A model generated the notes under the pieces. It saw nothing but the letters and a program-made list of their open reading frames with translations. It did not search any database and was not told the origin of the DNA. Positions 1-4,985 of a stretch of 17,964 nucleotides of DNA are shown here, piece after piece. Position numbers and translations under genes: made by a program. This DNA is from Candidatus Nomurabacteria bacterium RIFCSPLOWO2_01_FULL_39_17. GTDB lineage: Bacteria; Patescibacteriota; Minisyncoccia; Phycocordibacterales; UBA9973. Within the stretch, counting starts at the first letter, position 1. Each line of letters opens with the position of its first letter. The stretch lies in contig MFUU01000023.1 in the NCBI GenBank assembly GCA_001785805.1, forward strand, positions 1-17,964, written 5' to 3'.

Positions 1-1
1 A

Positions 2-415
2 GAAATTATTGAAGTCGCCAAGAAAGCCCATGCTCATGAATTTATTTCTAAACTCAATAAGGGTTATGACACAAAAGTTGGTGAGCGAGGAGTAAAACTG
101 TCCGGTGGGGAGCGTCAGAGAGTGGCGATAGCGCGAGCGATGCTTAAAGATTCCCCGATACTTATTCTCGATGAAGCAACAAGCTCACTCGATAGTATTA
201 GTGAATCTTATATTCAAGAAGCGTTCAACAAGCTTATGGAGGGGAAGACCACAATAGTCATTGCGCATCGACTTTCCACTATTCAGAAAATGGATAGAAT
301 TATCGTGCTTGATGAAGGAAAAATTGTTGAAGAAGGGACGCATAAAAAACTTTTGGAGAAAAAAGGTTTTTATGCCAACCTTTGGGGACATCAAACCGGC
401 GGATTCCTAGATTAA
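2..415 (+). CDS. ABC exporter ATP-binding domain, C-terminal part (5' truncated by window edge)
   Basis: The frame is open from base 2, so the gene begins before the window; only about 137 residues are visible. In order they hold the ABC signature LSGGERQR (followed by VAIARAM), Walker B with the catalytic glutamate and D-loop (ILILDEATSSLD) and the switch histidine (IVIAHRLSTI). The following VLDEGKIVEEGTHKKLLE is typical of MsbA/LmrA-type half transporters, in which a membrane domain is fused to the nucleotide-binding domain. The Walker A and Q-loop are upstream and unseen. The protein would power ATP-driven export, probably of a lipid, peptide or drug; the substrate cannot be told from this part. 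A GTG at 122 lies inside the signature motif and is not a real start. lepA follows 37 bases later on the same strand. Confidence 0.9.
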   Translation, partial: EIIEVAKKAHAHEFISKLNKGYDTKVGERGVKLSGGERQRVAIARAMLKDSPILILDEATSSLDSISESYIQEAFNKLMEGKTTIVIAHRLSTIQKMDRIIVLDEGKIVEEGTHKKLLEKKGFYANLWGHQTGGFLD

Positions 416-423
416 TAGAAAAT

Positions 424-449
424 GTCAAGGGGCATCCTTGACACCAAGG
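424..449 (+). promoter_or_regulatory. Two mutually exclusive hairpins before lepA
   Basis: GTCAAGG (424-430) pairs perfectly with CCTTGAC (436-442) across a 5-base loop. The arm CCTTG (436-440) can instead pair with CAAGG (445-449), which lies 3 bases before the ATG at 453. No T-run follows, so this is not a standard terminator. The geometry would allow the lepA start region to be hidden or exposed, but function is inference. Confidence 0.4.
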
Positions 450-452
450 ATT

Positions 453-2255
453 ATGAAATTAGAAAACATAAGAAACTTCAGTATTATAGCTCACATTGAT
501 CACGGAAAAAGCACTCTGGCGGACAGAATGCTGGAAATTACCCATACTATAGAAAAGCGCAAAATGCGCGACCAAGTGCTTGATTCCATGGAACTTGAAC
601 GCGAACGCGGTATTACTATAAAAATGCAACCTGTCCGAATGGAATATAACCTTGGCGGAGAAAAATACATTTTAAACCTTATAGATACTCCGGGACACAT
701 AGATTTCTCTTATGAAGTATCCAGAGCCTTAAAGGCCGTGGAGGGCTCTATTTTGCTCGTAGACGCTACCCAGGGCGTACAGGCTCAAACACTCACCACC
801 CTGGCTATGGCGCGCGAAGGGGGCAAAACAATTATTCCCGTGCTCTCTAAAATTGACTCTCCATTGGCTCGGACGGAAGAAGTAAGGCATGAAGTCATCA
901 AGCTTTTAAATTGCGATGCTGGCGATATTCTGCTTGTTTCTGGGCGTACAGGCGAAGGAGTGGCGAATCTTTTACAAGAGGTCATAAAACGAGTTTCAAG
1001 GCCGCAAATGATATACAAAGGAGACAATGTGTTACGTGCGCTTATTTTTGATTTTAAGTATTCTAACCACAGGGGGGTGATAGTTTTTGTGCGAGTACTA
1101 GACGGCAGAGTTGGCAAGGGAGACAATCTCTTTTTCACAATATCGGGAGAAAAGTTTACTGCGCTGGAAGTTGGAACTTTTTCGCCGGAAGAAACTCCGC
1201 GCGATTTTCTTTCCGCGGGGGAAACGGGTTACATTGTTACCGGTATAAAAAAGCCCGGCATTGCTTCGGTGGGAGACACGATTACCACGCTTAAAAATCC
1301 ATTGCCGGCAGTACTCGGGTATATGCAGCCAATCCCGGTGGTCTGGGCTTCTGTCTTTCCGGAAGACGCGGATAATTTTACCGAACTTCAATTTGCCCTA
1401 GGAAAACTGAAACTTTCTGACTCTTCTTTTTCATACGAAGAAGAATCAAGCGGATCTCTAGGGCGGGGCTTCCGATGCGGATTTTTAGGAATGCTTCATC
1501 TGGAAATTATTACCGAGCGATTAAAACGTGAATTTAACTTGCAGTTAGTTATTACCACGCCCTCCATCACTTATGAAGTTTTGATGAATAATGGCAGGAA
1601 AGAAAAAATCTATTCGCCGTATTTTTTCCCCGACGATATGAATATAAAAACTATTTTTGAGCCCTGGGTAAATATGAAGATAATTACTCCGATAGAATAT
1701 TCCGGCAATATTATGCAATTGCTTTTTGACCATGAAGGAGAAGTTGGAAATACGGAAAATTTCGGCGACAATCGCTCATCCATATCCGTGAAAATGCCGC
1801 TTCGCGAACTGATGCGCAACTTTTTTGATGAATTAAAAAGTATCTCGTCCGGTTATGGTTCCATATCTTATGAAATAGGGAAAATGCGCGAAGCTGATGT
1901 CACCAGACTTGACATCTTGGTGGCTGATGAAATAATTCCGGCCCTTTCTAAGATTGTTTCAAAAAAAAGAGTAGAACTTGAAGCGGAAAAATCTGTCGAA
2001 AGACTATATACTCTCTTGCCCAGGCAAATGTTCACTTTAAAAGTTCAGGCGAAAGCGCTAGGCAGGATTATCTCTAGTCGTTCCGTTAGCGGTATGAAAA
2101 AGGATGTCACCCAGCATATGTATGGCGGGGATATTACTCGCAAAATGAAGCTTAGGGAAAAACAGAAAAAAGGCAAGAAAAAGATGAAAGAAAAAGGACG
2201 AGTCAATATTCCCCAAGATGTATTTCTGAAAATGATGCGAAACGGTGAAAATTAA
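453..2255 (+). CDS. lepA: Elongation factor 4 (LepA), ribosome back-translocating GTPase
   Basis: LepA/EF4 binds stalled or mispositioned ribosomes and acts on tRNA translocation and ribosome assembly, using GTP. The 600 residues are the usual family length. Visible motifs are G1 AHIDHGKS (13-20), G2 RERGIT (50-55), G3 DTPGH (78-82), the LepA block GFRCGFLGMLHLEII in the middle, and the C-terminal block YGGDITRKMKLREKQKKGKK. Two GTPase motifs deviate: G4 reads SKID (132-135) instead of NKID, and G5 reads SGR (163-165) instead of SAK. I chose ATG 453 because the family begins MKxxxNIRNFSIIAHIDHGKS; a TTG at 438 with AAGGGG five bases before it is a possible alternative that would add five residues and overlap the hairpins at 424-449. 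It ends 10 bases from the end of a convergent small ORF. Confidence 0.96.
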   Translation: MKLENIRNFSIIAHIDHGKSTLADRMLEITHTIEKRKMRDQVLDSMELERERGITIKMQPVRMEYNLGGEKYILNLIDTPGHIDFSYEVSRALKAVEGSILLVDATQGVQAQTLTTLAMAREGGKTIIPVLSKIDSPLARTEEVRHEVIKLLNCDAGDILLVSGRTGEGVANLLQEVIKRVSRPQMIYKGDNVLRALIFDFKYSNHRGVIVFVRVLDGRVGKGDNLFFTISGEKFTALEVGTFSPEETPRDFLSAGETGYIVTGIKKPGIASVGDTITTLKNPLPAVLGYMQPIPVVWASVFPEDADNFTELQFALGKLKLSDSSFSYEEESSGSLGRGFRCGFLGMLHLEIITERLKREFNLQLVITTPSITYEVLMNNGRKEKIYSPYFFPDDMNIKTIFEPWVNMKIITPIEYSGNIMQLLFDHEGEVGNTENFGDNRSSISVKMPLRELMRNFFDELKSISSGYGSISYEIGKMREADVTRLDILVADEIIPALSKIVSKKRVELEAEKSVERLYTLLPRQMFTLKVQAKALGRIISSRSVSGMKKDVTQHMYGGDITRKMKLREKQKKGKKKMKEKGRVNIPQDVFLKMMRNGEN

Positions 2256-2265
2256 TATGGATTTA

Positions 2266-2376
2266 TTATAAACTAAAAATTGGAGAGTACAGCAGTATCA
2301 TACTTATGATGATAAGCACAGAGACTATTGCCCAAATTATCTGAATCTTCTTTTGATGTTTTCTATTGAAAAGCAT
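2266..2376 (-). CDS. 36-residue single-span membrane peptide
   Basis: An open frame reads from ATG at 2376 to TAA at 2266. The N-terminus is strongly basic (residues 5-10: R, K, H, Q, K, K). It is followed by a hydrophobic stretch (about residues 11-30, rich in I, L, V with one W) and a short tail ending PIFSL, so an N-in single-pass membrane peptide is expected. It has its own promoter: TTGAAA (2405-2410, minus) and an extended -10 TGA-TACATT (2383-2388, minus) whose predicted start of transcription is the A of the ATG. It is divergent from the FtsB-like gene, and the two promoters overlap. I do not recognise a named family. Small basic membrane peptides of this shape are common in Parcubacteria by my recollection, which I cannot verify here. 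Confidence 0.6.
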   Translation of the reverse strand: MLFNRKHQKKIQIIWAIVSVLIIISMILLYSPIFSL

Positions 2377-2381
2377 ATACT
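2353..2381 (+). promoter_or_regulatory. Promoter of the FtsB-like gene
   Basis: TTGATG (2353-2358) and TATACT (2376-2381) are separated by 17 bases. The predicted transcription start (about 2388) leaves only about 8 bases before ATG 2396 with no Shine-Dalgarno. The promoter lies inside and over the start of the divergent small membrane ORF. Confidence 0.6.
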
Positions 2382-2382
2382 T

Positions 2383-2410
2383 AATGTATCATATCATGAG
2401 AAATTTTCAA
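2383..2410 (-). promoter_or_regulatory. Promoter of the 36-residue membrane peptide
   Basis: On the minus strand TTGAAA (2405-2410) is followed after 16 bases by TACATT (2383-2388) with an upstream TG (extended -10). The predicted start falls on the A of ATG 2376, giving a leaderless message. It overlaps the start of the divergent FtsB-like gene. Confidence 0.5.
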
Positions 2411-2773
2411 GAAAAAAGAACTTTCAGGCATATTTTACAATCAAAACCATTTTTGGTTTTTCTTTCCGTTATTTTGCTGATTTTTGCCTGGAAAATTTTC
2501 GGTCTTTGGGGTAGAATGCAGGAAACTGCGCAAAATAGAAAACTACTTGAAGATAAAATCACTGCCCTAAAACAGCAAAAAGAGAAATTATCGCTAGATA
2601 TCAATACGCTAAAGACAGATAAAGGTGTAGAAGAGAATATTCGAGACAAGTTTGGTTTGGTAAAAGCAGGGGAGGGTATGATAGTAATAGTGAACGAAAA
2701 ATCTCCGCTCGAAGCTAACATAAATAATGAATCTGAGAGTTTTTGGGGATTTTTGAAAAATTTATTTAGATAA
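2396..2773 (+). CDS. FtsB/DivIC-like septum formation initiator
   Basis: FtsB/DivIC proteins are bitopic coiled-coil scaffolds of the divisome that link the septal cell-wall synthase to the Z-ring. This 125-residue protein shows a short basic N-terminus and one membrane span (about 18-36, PFLVFLSVILLIFAWKIFGL). A long coiled coil follows (about 40-75, with K/E/L heptads), then the family signature VEENIRDKFGLVKAGEGMIVIV. The tail after this (SPLEANINNESESFWGFLKNLF) is low in conservation and weakly amphipathic. I chose ATG 2396 because the predicted transcription start is near 2388, which excludes ATG 2384 and TTG 2366. tRNA-Gly starts 8 bases after the stop on the same strand, so the two are probably co-transcribed. 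ftsZ also lies in this window, on the other strand. Confidence 0.8.
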   Translation: MRNFQEKRTFRHILQSKPFLVFLSVILLIFAWKIFGLWGRMQETAQNRKLLEDKITALKQQKEKLSLDINTLKTDKGVEENIRDKFGLVKAGEGMIVIVNEKSPLEANINNESESFWGFLKNLFR

Positions 2774-2781
2774 ATAAGTTT

Positions 2782-2855
2782 GCGAGTATGGTTTAGTGGT
2801 AAAATGAGTCCTTCCCAAGGATTAGACGGGGGTTCGATTCCCCCTACTCGCACCA
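2782..2855 (+). tRNA. tRNA-Gly (CCC anticodon)
   Basis: The cloverleaf is complete: acceptor GCGAGTA/TACTCGC, D stem GTTT/AAAT with loop AGTGGTA, anticodon stem AGTCC/GGATT with loop TTCCCAA (anticodon CCC at 2814-2816), T stem GGGGG/CCCCC with loop TTCGATT. G18, G19 and U55 are all canonical. It is the only tRNA in the window with an encoded CCA tail (2853-2855), which could be chance. Confidence 0.95.
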
Positions 2856-2861
2856 AAAATT

Positions 2862-2889
2862 TTGTATTTTTTAATGCCCATGATATAAT
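2862..2889 (+). promoter_or_regulatory. Promoter of the glutaredoxin gene
   Basis: TTGTAT (2862-2867) and TATAAT (2884-2889) lie 16 bases apart, with TGA before the -10. The predicted start is about 2896, giving a 26-base AT-rich leader without a Shine-Dalgarno. It begins directly after the tRNA-Gly gene. Confidence 0.6.
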
Positions 2890-2921
2890 GAGTCATTAAT
2901 AATTATTTTTTTTGAATTTTT

Positions 2922-3155
2922 ATGAAAAATGTAACAATTTATTCAACCCCAACCTGCCATTTTTGCCGTATGGCTAAGGATTTTTTTAAAGCCAATAATA
3001 TAAACTATACAGAATATGACGTGGCTAGCAATTTAGAAAAAAGAAAAGAAATGATAGAAAAGTCCGGACAAATGGGCGTGCCGGTAATCATCATAGGCGA
3101 TGAACTCATTGTTGGCTTTAATAAGCCCCAAATAAGTCAATTATTGGGTATTTAA
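2922..3155 (+). CDS. Glutaredoxin-like thiol-disulfide oxidoreductase
   Basis: This small cytoplasmic protein (77 residues) has a single thioredoxin fold. It has beta1 VTIYST, the redox motif CHFC (12-15), helix 1, beta2 INYTEYDV, and the cis-proline block GVPVIIIGDE followed by ELIVGFNKPQISQLL, which corresponds to the glutathione- or partner-binding loop of the NrdH/GrxC group. It would reduce protein disulfides or ribonucleotide reductase using either glutathione or a thioredoxin reductase. A thioredoxin-reductase-like gene lies at 15939-16892, but pairing the two is inference. The start is the first ATG of the frame and lies 26 bases after the predicted transcription start. tRNA-Arg on the opposite strand ends three bases after the stop codon. 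Confidence 0.9.
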   Translation: MKNVTIYSTPTCHFCRMAKDFFKANNINYTEYDVASNLEKRKEMIEKSGQMGVPVIIIGDELIVGFNKPQISQLLGI

Positions 3156-3158
3156 ATG

Positions 3159-3230
3159 TGTCCTCGGTAGGAATTGAACCTACATTAACGCCTTAGGACG
3201 GCGCTGTTCTATCCGTTGAACTACGAGGAC
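3159..3230 (-). tRNA. tRNA-Arg (CCT anticodon)
   Basis: On the minus strand: acceptor GTCCTCG/CGAGGAC, D stem GTTC/GAAC with loop AACGGATA, anticodon stem GCGCC/GGCGT with loop GTCCTAA (anticodon CCT), T stem GTAGG/CCTAC with loop TTCAATT. Discriminator A, no encoded CCA. G18, G19 and U55 are canonical. It is convergent with the glutaredoxin gene, only three bases beyond its stop. Confidence 0.95.
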
Positions 3231-3271
3231 AACGATGCTTATAATCTATCACGAAAAAGCTCTTTTGAGAA

Positions 3272-3300
3272 TTGGATTTTTATGATACTTATGCTAAAAT
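3272..3300 (+). promoter_or_regulatory. Extended -10 promoter of the 77-residue membrane protein
   Basis: TTGGAT (3272-3277) is followed after 17 bases by TAAAAT (3295-3300) preceded by TGC. The thirteen-base string TATGCTAAAATAT occurs identically before the kinase gene near 12580. The predicted transcription start is the A of ATG 3307. Confidence 0.65.
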
Positions 3301-3306
3301 ATCGGG

Positions 3307-3540
3307 ATGGATCCAGATTCAAAAAAGCTTTTAGAGGAAACATATAAGTTCTCGGAAGAGAACAATAAAATGCTTCACAAAATGAGGCGAGCGCAGAGAT
3401 GGGCTGCCTTTTTGTCTTCACTAAAATGGCTTGTGATAATCGGAATTGGGTTCGGATCATTTTATTTTTTACAGCCTTATTTAGAGAAAGTTATGGAAGC
3501 ATACAATTCAATTTCCGGAATAAGCCAAAAGTTAAAATAA
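3307..3540 (+). CDS. Small single-span membrane protein, unknown function
   Basis: The 77-residue protein has a charged N-terminal half (1-36, rich in K/E/N, with an amphipathic pattern LLEETYKFSEENNKMLHKMRRAQRW). One membrane span follows at about 38-58 (LKWLVIIGIGFGSFYFL), then a short tail ending GISQKLK. Positive charges before the span suggest an N-in orientation. It is not a recognised named family. I recall similar short proteins being frequent in Parcubacteria, but cannot check that. The start is fixed by the extended -10 promoter, whose predicted start is the A of the ATG. The stop codon overlaps the beginning of a repeated segment (3537-3568) that resembles the 5' half of the following tRNA-Phe. 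Confidence 0.75.
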   Translation: MDPDSKKLLEETYKFSEENNKMLHKMRRAQRWAAFLSSLKWLVIIGIGFGSFYFLQPYLEKVMEAYNSISGISQKLK

Positions 3541-3568
3541 AAAATGCGGGGATAGCTGTTTTAGTAGA
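3537..3568 (+). pseudogene. Degenerate tRNA-Phe 5'-half copy
   Basis: This stretch matches 3610-3641 (the flank and 5' half of tRNA-Phe) at 27 of 32 positions, at an offset of exactly 73 bases, the length of the tRNA gene. Mismatches are 3548 and the block 3558-3561, where the D-arm CAGG is replaced by GTTT. No anticodon arm or 3' half follows, so it cannot make a tRNA. Confidence 0.6.
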
Positions 3569-3618
3569 TATGCATTATTAAAAAGAAAAAAGTTATTTGA
3601 TTGTAGATTATAAAAAAT

Positions 3619-3691
3619 GCTGGGATAGCTCAGGTAGTAGAGCATTCCCCTGAAGAGGGAAGGGTCGGCAGTGCAAATCTGCCTCCCAGCA
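3619..3691 (+). tRNA. tRNA-Phe (GAA anticodon) with non-canonical A18/G55 elbow
   Basis: Acceptor GCTGGGA/TCCCAGC, D stem GCTC/GAGC with loop AGGTAGTA, anticodon stem TTCCC/GGGAA with loop CTGAAGA (anticodon GAA at 3652-3654), T stem GGCAG/CTGCC with loop TGCAAAT. All stems pair fully. The T loop has G instead of U at position 55 and the D loop has A instead of G at position 18, so the universal G18-U55 contact is missing. Discriminator A, no encoded CCA. Its 3' end lies 8 bases from the end of the convergent hsp20 gene. Confidence 0.93.
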
Positions 3692-3699
3692 CAAATGAA

Positions 3700-4173
3700 T
3701 TAGATAAATTTTATCTTTATATTGCTCTTTTTTTCTCGGTCAACCTTTTTAAGCTTAATAGTAAGCAATCCGTGCTTTTCTGTAGCTTCGGCTTCTTCTG
3801 GCTCTACCTCTGAAGGCAGGGAAATGATGCGGGAAAAACTTCCCCAATAAAGTTCTTTGGCAAAGAAATTTTCTTCTGAAATACTCCTGTTTTCTTCTCT
3901 CTTGCCGCGAATGGTAATCATATCGCGCGCCGTGACGATTTCCAGGTCTTCCGGCCTAACGCCGGCTACCATAGTTTGTATAACAATTTCAGTCGGTGTT
4001 TGATACACATCAACAGTTAATTCTGCTTCTTCAGTTTCCGTTTCCATCCAGCCGTTGCCATTCTTCTTATCTTTACCATTCACCGATGGGCTCTTCAATA
4101 CTCCGCTATTTTCCTCTTCATTCCCATAACTGCCGGTTAATCTCTCCAAAAAACTTCTTTTTTTATGTTCCAT
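3700..4173 (-). CDS. Hsp20 / alpha-crystallin small heat-shock protein
   Basis: Small heat-shock proteins are ATP-independent holdases that bind unfolding proteins in the cytoplasm. The 157 residues consist of a low-complexity polar N-terminal arm (1-50, rich in E, N, G, K) and an alpha-crystallin domain (about 51-150). The domain contains ELTVDVYQTPTEIVIQTMVAGV, the PEDLEI strand, the ITIRGKRE strand and the diagnostic GLLTIKLKK near the end. The short basic C-terminus ends IKIKFI, which resembles the I-x-I anchor used in oligomer assembly. The start is the first ATG after a TATAAT box (4185-4190, minus), with a leader of about five bases. No CIRCE-type operator is visible. The gene converges on tRNA-Phe. 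Confidence 0.93.
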   Translation of the reverse strand: MEHKKRSFLERLTGSYGNEEENSGVLKSPSVNGKDKKNGNGWMETETEEAELTVDVYQTPTEIVIQTMVAGVRPEDLEIVTARDMITIRGKREENRSISEENFFAKELYWGSFSRIISLPSEVEPEEAEATEKHGLLTIKLKKVDREKKSNIKIKFI

Positions 4174-4279
4174 CCCGTTTAGAAATTATACTATCCGTAC
4201 ACATATTTCTACATATAAAGATACTTAATTTATTATTTTTTTAATAATTTTTTCCCGCCTTGTAAATTTCTAACGGGAT
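4172..4279. repeat. Inverted-repeat pair flanking the hsp20/prsW gap
   Basis: ATCCCGTTTAGAAAT (4172-4186) and ATTTCTAACGGGAT (4266-4279) are reverse complements apart from one extra T. They enclose about 79 AT-rich bases that include the hsp20 promoter. The outer base pairs touch the hsp20 start codon. Confidence 0.45.
4185..4190 (-). promoter_or_regulatory. hsp20 promoter -10 box
   Basis: TATAAT on the minus strand lies 11 bases before the ATG at 4173, giving a predicted leader of about five bases. No clear -35 is visible at the expected position. Confidence 0.55.
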
Positions 4280-4292
4280 CCATAAGATTATC

Positions 4293-4985
4293 CTAATTGT
4301 CACCGCTCATTCTTCTTATCTTTTCAAAAAGTAACATAATTATAATTGTGACGACCCACAGAAAGCTAAATACCGTCAAGAAATCGCCTCCATCATTTCT
4401 CATTATAAAAAAATTAAACACACTATGCAAGGTGATAGCAACAATAAAACCAATGAAGACATATACTTTTTTTCTGAATCCGTCCATAAAGAATGAGAGC
4501 CCCATTGCTATACCTATAGTTCCGGAAGCGACAGTATGCAGGAGCGTAGCACCGAGAAATCTCAAATTCCCAGTTAAGAGACTGACCGTAGCTTGATCAA
4601 GCGACAAGGGTTTGATCAAAAATAAGGTGTTTTCTAATGCCGCGAAACCGAGCGCGGTAGTAATGAAATATATCGGCCAGTCTAGCGGTTCGTCAATGTA
4701 AGTTGTTTTGTAAAGTATTACCATTACGGCTAGATATTTAATTATTTCCTCGGCGCCGGCCCAACCGATTATTTGCAATTCATTTGAACTTACCATACCC
4801 TGAATAAATTTTTGAATAGGCAACACTAAAATAACAGCTATCATACCGAGAACGAAACAAATAACCAGAACTCCCTTCGGTTCAGGTTTTTTCTGGTCTT
4901 CTTTAAGCCAAAACCAAAGCCAAGCCAAAGAGGGGATGATTCCGCCGGCCAGCGCTATTGCCCAAGTTTTTGAAAAATTAAACAT
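4293..4985 (-). CDS. PrsW-family intramembrane metalloprotease
   Basis: PrsW proteins are multi-span membrane proteases; the Bacillus member cleaves an anti-sigma factor. Of 230 residues most lie in about seven or eight hydrophobic spans. The family motifs are all present: EEIIK (79-83), the FAALEN block (114-119), a histidine in RFLGATLLHT (150) and a second in LHSVFN (187), which together would bind the catalytic zinc. No anti-sigma factor gene is visible nearby, so its target is unknown. I chose ATG 4985, which overlaps the valS stop by eight bases; a TTG at 5000 would add five residues. The overlap implies translational coupling to valS in one transcript. Confidence 0.88.
   Translation of the reverse strand: MFNFSKTWAIALAGGIIPSLAWLWFWLKEDQKKPEPKGVLVICFVLGMIAVILVLPIQKFIQGMVSSNELQIIGWAGAEEIIKYLAVMVILYKTTYIDEPLDWPIYFITTALGFAALENTLFLIKPLSLDQATVSLLTGNLRFLGATLLHTVASGTIGIAMGLSFFMDGFRKKVYVFIGFIVAITLHSVFNFFIMRNDGGDFLTVFSFLWVVTIIIMLLFEKIRRMSGDN

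Noticed and set aside
122..124. GTG start for the ABC protein
   Set aside because: It falls within the ABC signature motif; the frame is open to the window edge.
438..452. TTG start for lepA with AAGGGG before it
   Set aside because: Family proteins begin at the later methionine, and the extra five residues overlap a hairpin. It remains possible.
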